Positions 1 through 5,293 of a stretch of 8,130 nt of DNA are shown here, piece by piece. The DNA comes from Methanosarcinaceae archaeon (GTDB lineage Archaea; Halobacteriota; Methanosarcinia; Methanosarcinales; Methanosarcinaceae): NCBI GenBank assembly GCA_030655675.1, contig JAUSPM010000127.1, positions 1-8,130 on the forward strand, given 5' to 3'. Below the pieces are notes generated by a model. It did not search any database, was not told the origin of the DNA, and saw only the letters and a program-made list of their open reading frames with translations. Numbering within the stretch: position 1 is the first letter of the stretch; each line of letters opens with the position of its first letter. The position numbers and the translations under genes were made by a program.

Positions 1-32
1 TTGTCATTGTCATTGTCATTATCATTATCATT
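1..32. repeat. Hexanucleotide tandem repeat (about five units)
   Basis: On the minus strand the units are AATGAT, AATGAT, AATGAC, AATGAC, AATGAC, running off the window edge, so the full array length is unknown. It is a multiple of three and in frame with the partial CDS, where it encodes alternating Asn and Asp. Copy-number changes would alter the length of the acidic tail without shifting the frame. Confidence 0.8.
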
Positions 33-53
33 TTCGTAATTATTATCAGTCAT
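1..53 (-). CDS. Partial CDS, 5' end only: Asn-Asp-repeat N-terminus (possible HerA helicase)
   Basis: An ATG at 53-51 opens a minus-strand frame that stays open to the window edge: M-T-D-N-N-Y-E followed by five Asn-Asp pairs (17 full codons visible). The ATG lies inside the last codons of the nurA gene, so the two genes overlap by 8 bases. A strong Shine-Dalgarno (GGGGTGAG, 65-58) ends 4 bases before the ATG, which argues for a real, translationally coupled start. The Asn-Asp run is encoded by a hexanucleotide tandem repeat (AATGAT/AATGAC) and is probably a disordered N-terminal tail. No domain is visible. Because archaeal nurA is commonly followed by herA, which encodes the hexameric DNA translocase that works with NurA on DNA ends, HerA is the first guess, but that rests only on neighbourhood. 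Confidence 0.6.
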   Translation of the reverse strand, partial: MTDNNYENDNDNDNDND

Positions 54-1314
54 CCATCTCACCCCAGCGTATATCATTATACATCGTATCAATATTCAAA
101 CCATCAAACTGCTTAATGATCTGCTGCCTCTCACTCAATCGGATCTTTGCAACAGAATCCGCCTTTGACAGCGTTGTCGGGAATCCGCTCACACAAAGGT
201 CGTACAATATCTTTCTCGTGATCATGTTCCTCATCTCTTCGTTCTTTATGATCCCGTATGGCGATTCCACCTTAAAGACAACACCTGTCATAGGCACATA
301 GACCATGAAAAAAGTAAGGGAATAATCCTCTTTGTCAAACTTGTGATTAACTGATCCTGCAACAAGCGGGGATGTGCTGTTCAGCATCTTCTCATAGAAC
401 TGGTTGGGTTGCATAAACCAGTTGGTGTAAGTAATGTACCTATTGTTTCCACTTTTCTTCCCCCCACCATTTCCGTCAAGAGAAAGTGCATTCTTGAAGA
501 ACTGCGCATCCAGTACCCAGGGGATATCCACCCTGCCGCCCTGTTTTTTTATGGTATCCATGATCTGCATATCTTCGGGATTCTTCACAAATCCAACGAT
601 CGGTATCTTGTTCTCAATATGATGGTCCATAATGTCAATGTAATTTTGAAGTATCTTTTTCGCATGAGGGTCATGCCGGATCTGGATCTCATCCGATTCA
701 ACGACCATCCAGTACATCAACTGCTTTGGATAGATCGGACCGTCCATAATAAAGAACCCTGTTCTTTCAAGTTCCTTCATTGTCCAGAGGATATGCTCGG
801 ATTCTGAAAGATATATCGCAATATTGTGAACCATGCGTTTGATCCGCTTATTCAAAAGTCCGGGCTGGATGCGCACGATCTTACAACGTCCCTCACCCTC
901 ATCGAACATTTCCCATTCATCGGTCGTTTTTATGGTCACTTTGCTGCTTGGTGAATATGTGGCTGATACGATTGTCCTTTTTCTGTGAAGGTCAAGATCT
1001 GTTGGTGTTGATGCAAGCGCACAGTGGCAAAAGTCCACCAGCAATCCGTTGTCAAAAGAGAGTGGGTTTGTACTTCCGCTGTCGCATGAATATGTTATCT
1101 CGAATGGATCACGGGAGAGCGCCATACGGTCGATATTTACCTTTGAACGTTTCAAGTCCCCGATAGACCGCAGGACAATTTCCCCTTCATATCTCAGTTC
1201 ACGAAGCATCTCAAAAAGATCGGACGCGGTCTTTGTATCATTATCGTCCCTGCAAAGATCGATACGTTTTGCAAGGTTTGATATCGCTTTGATGTGAACC
1301 GGTTCGAGGGTCAT
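46..1314 (-). CDS. nurA: NurA-domain 5'-3' nuclease
   Basis: This 422-residue protein fits NurA, the archaeal nuclease that works with the HerA translocase to resect DNA double-strand breaks for homologous recombination. The pattern is seen in order: an acidic strand LLVDF (Asp94) where the family has its first metal-binding Asp; an acidic helix with Glu171/Glu173, followed by FFIMDGP (Asp191), the second conserved Asp-Gly; IPIVGFVKNPED (240-248), the usual hydrophobic-Gly-x-x-Lys motif; VVFKVESP (346-352); and a C-terminal GFPTTLSKADSVAKIRLSE (377-395), like the conserved GyP-x-x-L-x-x-A segment. The first motif reads D-F-C rather than the common D-G-S. The stretch GNGGGKKSGNN (281-291) looks like a flexible loop. 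No Shine-Dalgarno precedes the ATG, and a TATA-like box about 28 bp upstream suggests a leaderless mRNA. The stop overlaps the next gene, as expected for a nurA-herA operon. The family call is good; activity is inferred. Confidence 0.8.
   Translation of the reverse strand: MTLEPVHIKAISNLAKRIDLCRDDNDTKTASDLFEMLRELRYEGEIVLRSIGDLKRSKVNIDRMALSRDPFEITYSCDSGSTNPLSFDNGLLVDFCHCALASTPTDLDLHRKRTIVSATYSPSSKVTIKTTDEWEMFDEGEGRCKIVRIQPGLLNKRIKRMVHNIAIYLSESEHILWTMKELERTGFFIMDGPIYPKQLMYWMVVESDEIQIRHDPHAKKILQNYIDIMDHHIENKIPIVGFVKNPEDMQIMDTIKKQGGRVDIPWVLDAQFFKNALSLDGNGGGKKSGNNRYITYTNWFMQPNQFYEKMLNSTSPLVAGSVNHKFDKEDYSLTFFMVYVPMTGVVFKVESPYGIIKNEEMRNMITRKILYDLCVSGFPTTLSKADSVAKIRLSERQQIIKQFDGLNIDTMYNDIRWGEMDD
58..65 (-). 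promoter_or_regulatory. Shine-Dalgarno for the partial downstream gene
   Basis: GGGGTGAG on the minus strand lies within the last codons of nurA and 4 bases before the ATG at 53. It matches the archaeal anti-Shine-Dalgarno (GGAGGTGATC) at GGTGA and supports reinitiation after nurA translation. Confidence 0.65.
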
Positions 1315-1337
1315 GGAATATAGTTAGTGTGAAATGG

Positions 1338-1345
1338 TCATATAG
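1338..1345 (-). promoter_or_regulatory. Putative TATA box of nurA
   Basis: CTATATGA on the minus strand is centred about 28 bp before the nurA ATG at 1314. That spacing would place transcription initiation at or next to the start codon, which fits the absence of a Shine-Dalgarno. The insertion sequence ends about 40 bp further upstream, so the core promoter appears intact. Confidence 0.4.
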
Positions 1346-1385
1346 TTTTGGATATTTGCCTCATCGGACACGAAGGCACAGTTCC

Positions 1386-1402
1386 GGCCTTGGGACAATA
1401 TT
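1386..1402. repeat. Left terminal inverted repeat of the insertion sequence
   Basis: GGCCTTGGGACAATATT is the exact reverse complement of 2898-2914. It lies immediately beyond the TAA of the passenger gene (1406-1404). Homology stops on both sides: bases 1385 and 2915, and bases 1403 and 2897, do not pair. Confidence 0.9.
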
Positions 1403-1403
1403 A

Positions 1404-1709
1404 TTAGATCTGCCCAAATTTGCTTAAAACAACCTCATCCTCATCCAACAAAATTATATCCCTGATATAATACTCCGCGTTATACTCTTTTAAAAAACCA
1501 ATCACTTTTTCAGTAACATCCTTTGTGACAATAATGACCCCACCAATAAGTTTTATGTGAGGTATAGTGTCTAACAAACCATGCCTTCTGTATTGATATT
1601 TACCTCCATGAGAGCTTGTATTCTGCCCATAGAATTTTTTACAGAATTGGTTGATGAATTTCTGTTCTGTTTTTTCTTTGAACCTAAATACGATAATATT
1701 GCCTAACAT
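1404..1709 (-). CDS. Small passenger protein of the insertion sequence, unknown function
   Basis: This 101-residue basic protein is encoded divergently from the transposase and wholly inside the terminal repeats. Visible parts are a hydrophobic first strand (LGNIIVFRF, 2-10); a Lys-rich helix; a central motif GGKYQYRRHGLLDTIPH (35-51) rich in Lys, Arg, His and Tyr; a hydrophobic strand KLIGGVIIV (53-61); a helix VTEKVIGFLKEY (65-76); and a last strand EYYIRDIILL (79-88). This alternation suggests a compact alpha/beta fold that could bind nucleic acid. There is no signal peptide or membrane segment. The motif resembles small uncharacterised archaeal proteins I have seen, but I cannot name a family. 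The ATG at 1709 has no Shine-Dalgarno and a TATA-like box about 26 bp upstream, so the mRNA is probably leaderless. A role in regulating or assisting transposition is inferred from position only. Confidence 0.7.
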   Translation of the reverse strand: MLGNIIVFRFKEKTEQKFINQFCKKFYGQNTSSHGGKYQYRRHGLLDTIPHIKLIGGVIIVTKDVTEKVIGFLKEYNAEYYIRDIILLDEDEVVLSKFGQI

Positions 1710-1760
1710 TGTGGGTAATAATACCCATAAGTATATAAACCCAGTGGTCTATTAATCCAT
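1710..1760. promoter_or_regulatory. Shared divergent promoter region inside the insertion sequence
   Basis: The 51 bp between the two start codons contain a single TATA-like palindromic core (GTATATAAA, 1731-1739) centred at about 1735. That is 26 bp from the passenger ATG (1709) and 26 bp from the transposase ATG (1761). It reads TATATAAA on the plus strand and TTTATATAC on the minus strand, so one element could drive both leaderless transcripts. Between it and the passenger start is an inverted repeat TGGGTA-N4-TACCCA (1712-1727), a plausible operator. A further ACCCA copy (1739-1743) lies on the other side of the TATA core. Confidence 0.55.
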
Positions 1761-2894
1761 ATGCCCCCAAAACACGTTGGTGAAGAACTAAGGGATCTCA
1801 TTAAGAACGTCCGAGATGGCACTTTTGAATATAAGAATAAAGATAAATCTGAAATCAATTGGGCCAAATATGATTATGCTCAGATCAAAGAGATGGCAGA
1901 CTACCTGAACAATATAAGGGATATTGTCAACGAAGCCGACAATCGAATAAAAAGTAGAACAATTCCCGAAAAACGTGGCCCAGGAAAACCGGAAACAAAT
2001 CCTGCAGACATCGCAAAATTGCTTTTATTGCAGACATACACAGAATCACCTAATAGAGTAGCTGAAGGATTATTATTTCTATTTAAAGAAAAATTAGGCA
2101 TAAGCCAACACTTTTCTTACAAGACAATTGAAAGGGGTTTTGATCGGGAAAAAGTGAATACAATTCTGGACGAAGTCGTAGCAATAACAAATGAATGTGT
2201 TGAAGATGACGAGAAAAATGCTTCATTTGATGGAACCGGGTTCAGTGCTTCCAACAAGGTAAATTATGCCGATAAGCGACAAAAGCAGAATTCAAAAAAA
2301 AGTCGGACGAAAGCACAGCCTGCAAAAGATGACCGAAGTGATGATAGTTTTCCGGTGACAAATTTAACTTCGAATAAGGGATTTTCATATTGTGTGATGG
2401 GTATTGGAGTCAAGTATAAACTAATTTCAGGAATATCCATTTGTGCTAATCATTCTATAGGGGAAACAACAATGTTTCCCGATGCCTATTACCAGACGTT
2501 AAAAAGTTATCCGAATTTGGAGAATGTCCTTGGAGATGGGATATATTCTGCTCGTTGGATTACGGATCTGGTGGCGAAAAGCAATGTCACCCCATTCTTT
2601 TTGCCAAAAAGTAATGTAACTTTCCAAAGCAAAGGGTTTGCAGGATGGTATGATATGCTCTTCTCGCTATGGAAAGATCCTCAAACATGGTTAGAACAAT
2701 ATCATATGCGGTCAATATCAGAGACAGTGAATTCGATGGTTAAGTGTCGATTTGGGGCAACCATAAGGAAAAAGCTTGATCCCAGAAAAGCAACTGAAAC
2801 AAAGTTGAAACTTGTTGCTCATGATATCAGAAGAATTGGCTACATTGAGATTTTAGATGGCATAAGACCTCATTGGCCAAGAAAAGAGGGTTAG
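1761..2894 (+). CDS. DDE transposase, IS4-type
   Basis: This 377-residue transposase cuts and joins the ends of its own element. The catalytic triad is visible: Asp157 in ASFDGTGF, Asp259 in VLGDGIYS, and Glu321 in SISETVNSM. The last lies in an exact Y-(2)-R-(3)-E-(6)-K signature (Tyr314, Arg317, Glu321, Lys328), the hallmark of the IS4 superfamily. The N-terminal region, with RGPGKP (72-77) and a predicted helical stretch to about residue 145, probably binds the terminal repeats. A Lys/Ser/Asp-rich insertion (about 165-197) sits between the first two catalytic strands and looks disordered. The ATG at 1761 lacks a Shine-Dalgarno but lies about 26 bp downstream of a TATA box. The stop at 2892-2894 is 3 bases from the right terminal repeat. 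The frame is uninterrupted, so the enzyme is likely active. The precise IS family is not assigned. Confidence 0.9.
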   Translation: MPPKHVGEELRDLIKNVRDGTFEYKNKDKSEINWAKYDYAQIKEMADYLNNIRDIVNEADNRIKSRTIPEKRGPGKPETNPADIAKLLLLQTYTESPNRVAEGLLFLFKEKLGISQHFSYKTIERGFDREKVNTILDEVVAITNECVEDDEKNASFDGTGFSASNKVNYADKRQKQNSKKSRTKAQPAKDDRSDDSFPVTNLTSNKGFSYCVMGIGVKYKLISGISICANHSIGETTMFPDAYYQTLKSYPNLENVLGDGIYSARWITDLVAKSNVTPFFLPKSNVTFQSKGFAGWYDMLFSLWKDPQTWLEQYHMRSISETVNSMVKCRFGATIRKKLDPRKATETKLKLVAHDIRRIGYIEILDGIRPHWPRKEG

Positions 2895-2897
2895 AGG

Positions 2898-2914
2898 AAT
2901 ATTGTCCCAAGGCC
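2898..2914. repeat. Right terminal inverted repeat of the insertion sequence
   Basis: AATATTGTCCCAAGGCC is a perfect 17-bp mate of the left end and begins 3 bases after the transposase stop codon. The terminal GGCC may instead be a 4-bp target-site duplication. Confidence 0.9.
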
Positions 2915-2917
2915 TAT

Positions 2918-2923
2918 AAAAAA
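2918..2923 (-). terminator. Possible T-tract terminator of cooC
   Basis: Six T residues on the minus strand (CTATTTTTTATAG context) lie about 40 bases after the cooC stop codon and just outside the insertion sequence. Archaeal RNA polymerase commonly terminates at such T-runs. A single short tract is weak evidence. Confidence 0.3.
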
Positions 2924-2961
2924 TAGATAAATATTTGAATTACCACTATCTACATAGTTTA

Positions 2962-3732
2962 TCAAAAATTATTACTCAAGTTATGTGCCATCTTCAGCAA
3001 CCGGTTTTTGATGACCTCCATGGATTCAACAGCCACGCCCCCAACGTCGATCGGTGCAACTCCTTCCAGATCTGCACGGACAAGTTCTGTATCGTATGTG
3101 ATCTCACCTAACACAGGTATATCCAGTTCTTCAAGATGTGCTAAAACCTGTTCTGATGAACCCTTATTAACAACCGCAGCAAAATGTTTGATCCCAATGC
3201 CGCTCGCAAGGTTCTTGATACGTGCCGCTGTCTCGATCGAACGCATGCCGGGCTCTACAACAATGATCATAAGGTCAATGCCACGTGTAGTGCCGCGTCC
3301 GAGATGCTCGATACCCGCTTCCATGTCAAGGATCACAGCACTGTTATCCTTCAGTACAACATGGCGCAAAAGCGCACGCAAAAACGCAGATGCCGGACAC
3401 ATACACCCGCTTCCACCATTCTCGATCGTGCCCATGACAAGCATTTTAACACCATCCGGACCAATGACCCCGAATTCCTCGACAATGTCATCTACCTTTG
3501 GATTGAATTTAAAAACGCCACCTTCGGCCCCTGCACGCTCATCGATCATTTCCTTATAATCAGTAAGCGGGCGTGGAGGATTATCAATGCCAAGAGATGA
3601 GGCTAGATTCATATCTGCATCTGCATCGATTGTAAGCACATCATATCCATCACGCGCAAGCATCCTTGCAAGAGTTCCGGAAAATGTGGTTTTACCCACA
3701 CCTCCCTTTCCAGTAACTGCAATCTTAACTAT
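2962..3732 (-). CDS. cooC: CooC-type P-loop ATPase (CO dehydrogenase nickel-insertion accessory)
   Basis: CooC is a MinD/SIMIBI-class ATPase whose ATP-driven dimerisation helps insert nickel into the active cluster of CO dehydrogenase. Numbering from the start at 3732 (256 residues): a deviant Walker A GKGGVGKTT (8-16), IDADADMN (35-42), the nickel-binding CxC motif Cys110-Met-Cys112 followed by PASAFLRALLR, and VILDMEAGIEHLGRGT (133-148), a family signature. No ATG, GTG or TTG lies in frame between the upstream stop (TGA, 3744-3742) and the P-loop. The only canonical candidate, GTG at 3699, falls inside the P-loop and would destroy it. A strong Shine-Dalgarno GAGGTGAG (3743-3736) is followed by ATA-GTT-AAG-ATT-GCA, exactly where homologues begin Met-x-Lys-Ile-Ala, so ATA at 3732 is the likely start. 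No CO dehydrogenase gene is in the window, so the client is elsewhere. The reading frame is otherwise intact. Confidence 0.85.
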   Translation of the reverse strand: MVKIAVTGKGGVGKTTFSGTLARMLARDGYDVLTIDADADMNLASSLGIDNPPRPLTDYKEMIDERAGAEGGVFKFNPKVDDIVEEFGVIGPDGVKMLVMGTIENGGSGCMCPASAFLRALLRHVVLKDNSAVILDMEAGIEHLGRGTTRGIDLMIIVVEPGMRSIETAARIKNLASGIGIKHFAAVVNKGSSEQVLAHLEELDIPVLGEITYDTELVRADLEGVAPIDVGGVAVESMEVIKNRLLKMAHNLSNNF

Positions 3733-3735
3733 GAT

Positions 3736-3743
3736 CTCACCTC
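3736..3743 (-). promoter_or_regulatory. Shine-Dalgarno that places the cooC start at an ATA codon
   Basis: GAGGTGAG on the minus strand matches the archaeal consensus. With 3-4 bases of spacing it points to ATA at 3732. It is too far (more than 35 bases) from the GTG at 3699 to serve that codon. Confidence 0.7.
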
Positions 3744-3775
3744 AAATATCGTGTAACCTACAAATATGCAACATC

Positions 3776-3785
3776 GATATATTGA
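3776..3785 (-). promoter_or_regulatory. Possible TATA box of cooC
   Basis: CAATATATCG on the minus strand lies about 45-50 bp before the likely cooC start and would give a short leader carrying the Shine-Dalgarno. A second AT-rich candidate (AATTATAGATTAAAC) lies a little further upstream, so the exact box is uncertain. Nothing else was recognised in the 193-bp gap 3733-3925. Confidence 0.25.
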
Positions 3786-3925
3786 ATGGTTTAATCTATA
3801 ATTATTCTATCGTTTTGATCATTTCCAGAACACCCTGAATTTCGATATTGCTAACTCGATGTTAAAGAGATACATAATTATGCCCTAATTTGCTACGATT
3901 GGGTATGCCGTTGCAACGTTTGACT

Positions 3926-5293
3926 TTATAACAGGTACTCATTGATCGTATGTGCCGCCAACTTTCCTGCGCCCATTGCACTGATGACAGTAGCTGCCCC
4001 GGTAACAACATCTCCGCCTGCACAAACACCATCGATCGATGTCATACCTGCCTCATCAACAATGATGGTTCCCCATTTGGATTTTTCTAAACCTGTGGCC
4101 CCTTCAAATATCAATGGATTTGGTGATGTCCCAATTGCCATAATGACAATATCAGCATCAACAACGTGCTCGGAACCCTCGATTACCTGAGGTCTCCTGC
4201 GACCCGAATCATCAGGCTCGCCCAGTTCCATCTTGACACATTCTGCACCTGTGACCATCAGGTTCTCATCACCCAGTATCTTAACCGGATTTGTAAGCAG
4301 CCTGAATACAATACCTTCCTCTTTTGCGTGCTCGATCTCCTCACGCCTTGCAGGTAGTTCTTCGTCACTGCGGCGATATACAATACTTACTTCATCCGCA
4401 CCAAGCCTGAGTGCACATCGTGCGGCATCCATAGCCACATTCCCACCGCCTACAACGATCACGCGTTTGCCCCTTTTGATTGGAGTATCATATTCAGGGA
4501 ATTGGTACGCCTTCATGAGATTCACACGTGTCAAGAACTCATTCGCGGAATACACGCCATTGAGGTTCTCGCCATCAATCCCCATGAAATTGGGCAATCC
4601 TGCACCGGTCCCAAGGAAGATTGCATCGAACTCATTTTTCATATCATCAATAGTCTTGATCTTTCCAATAACGTAACCGGATTTCAGTTCAACGCCAAGT
4701 TGTGTGATATAATCCACTTCTTCCGCAACTATATCTTTAGGAAGCCGAAACTCAGGAATACCATAGATAAGCACTCCACCCGCAGAATGCAGTGCCTCGA
4801 ACATAGTAACTTCATGTCCTGCTTTAGCAAGATCCGATGCAGCCGCAAGTCCGGCAGGTCCCGACCCTACAACAGCGACACGCTTACCTGTGGATGTTGT
4901 ACGCTGTGGTGCCTTCACACCCTTTTCGCGCTCATAATCTGCACAGAAACGCTCAAGTCGTCCAATTGCAACAGGCTCTTCCTTTTTGCCGAGAATACAA
5001 TACATTTCACATTGCGTCTCTTGTGGGCAAACACGTCCGCAAACGGCAGGCAAACTGTTCGTTTCCTTGATCTTGTCAATAGCATCATCAAAATCAGACG
5101 TTTTCATGCTTTTGATAAATGCCGGAATATCGATATTCACAGGGCATCCTTTGACACACTGTGGTTTCTTACACTCGATACATCGCTCGGCTTCGGCAAC
5201 TGCCTGTTCCTGCGTGTACCCCAGTGCGACCTCTTTGAAGTTGTGAGCCCGTACATCAGCCGGCTGAACTGGCATTGCTTGTCTTACTGACAT
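3926..5293 (-). CDS. gltA: GltA/NfnB/SudA-like NADPH flavoprotein with two [4Fe-4S] clusters
   Basis: This 455-residue protein belongs to the family of the NADPH-dependent glutamate synthase small subunit, which includes the large subunit of NfnAB ferredoxin:NADP transhydrogenase and SudA sulfide dehydrogenase. Order of parts: an N-terminal iron-sulfur domain with Cys38, 41, 46, 50 and Cys85, 89, 95, 99; an FAD-binding GSGPAGLAAA (143-152); a flavin-site stretch GGVLIYGIPEFRLPK (172-186); an NADPH-binding GGGNVAMDAA (282-291) with YRR (306-308) for the 2'-phosphate; and a C-terminal FAD loop AGGDVVTGAATV (425-436). The start at 5293 is preferred because GGAGGTG ends 7 bases before it; upstream in-frame ATGs at 5299 and 5311 are too close to, or before, that site. 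The gene overlaps the stop codon of its FNR-like partner by 10 bases. The partner favours an Nfn/Sud-type complex; the nearby amtB-glnK leaves a glutamate-synthase role open. Confidence 0.88.
   Translation of the reverse strand: MSVRQAMPVQPADVRAHNFKEVALGYTQEQAVAEAERCIECKKPQCVKGCPVNIDIPAFIKSMKTSDFDDAIDKIKETNSLPAVCGRVCPQETQCEMYCILGKKEEPVAIGRLERFCADYEREKGVKAPQRTTSTGKRVAVVGSGPAGLAAASDLAKAGHEVTMFEALHSAGGVLIYGIPEFRLPKDIVAEEVDYITQLGVELKSGYVIGKIKTIDDMKNEFDAIFLGTGAGLPNFMGIDGENLNGVYSANEFLTRVNLMKAYQFPEYDTPIKRGKRVIVVGGGNVAMDAARCALRLGADEVSIVYRRSDEELPARREEIEHAKEEGIVFRLLTNPVKILGDENLMVTGAECVKMELGEPDDSGRRRPQVIEGSEHVVDADIVIMAIGTSPNPLIFEGATGLEKSKWGTIIVDEAGMTSIDGVCAGGDVVTGAATVISAMGAGKLAAHTINEYLL

Larger units (their letters stand above)
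1386..2914. mobile_element. Complete insertion sequence with DDE transposase and a passenger gene
   Basis: Perfect 17-bp inverted repeats (1386-1402 and 2898-2914) bracket about 1.53 kb holding two divergent genes: a transposase and a 101-residue protein. The outermost four bases at each end are GGCC. Because GGCC is its own reverse complement, it reads equally as part of the inverted repeat or as a 4-bp target duplication flanking 13-bp repeats TTGGGACAATATT (element 1390-2910, 1521 bp). The transposase has an IS4-type Y-R-E-K signature; I cannot name the IS family further. The element looks intact and recent: repeats without a mismatch, full-length transposase, no frameshift. It sits between the 3' end of cooC and the nurA promoter, and appears more AT-rich than the host genes around it. 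Confidence 0.88.

Noticed and set aside
1..32. Short-repeat array as a CRISPR
   Set aside because: Six-base units without spacers; it is an in-frame microsatellite encoding Asn-Asp.
3008..3559. Plus-strand open frame of 183 codons antisense to cooC
   Set aside because: Ser/Pro/Thr-rich low-information translation opposite a well-supported ATPase; no Shine-Dalgarno or promoter.
3697..3699. GTG as the start codon of cooC
   Set aside because: It is the Val within the Walker A motif GKGGVGKTT; starting here would remove the ATP-binding loop.
3909..3918. Palindrome CGTTGCAACG after gltA as a terminator
   Set aside because: It is only 10 bp with no loop and no T-run follows on the minus strand; it may be chance or an unassigned binding site.
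4502..5290. Plus-strand open frame of 262 codons antisense to gltA
   Set aside because: It lies opposite the strongly supported flavoprotein gene; the translation is Cys/His/Arg/Leu-rich with no domain, as expected for an antisense shadow.
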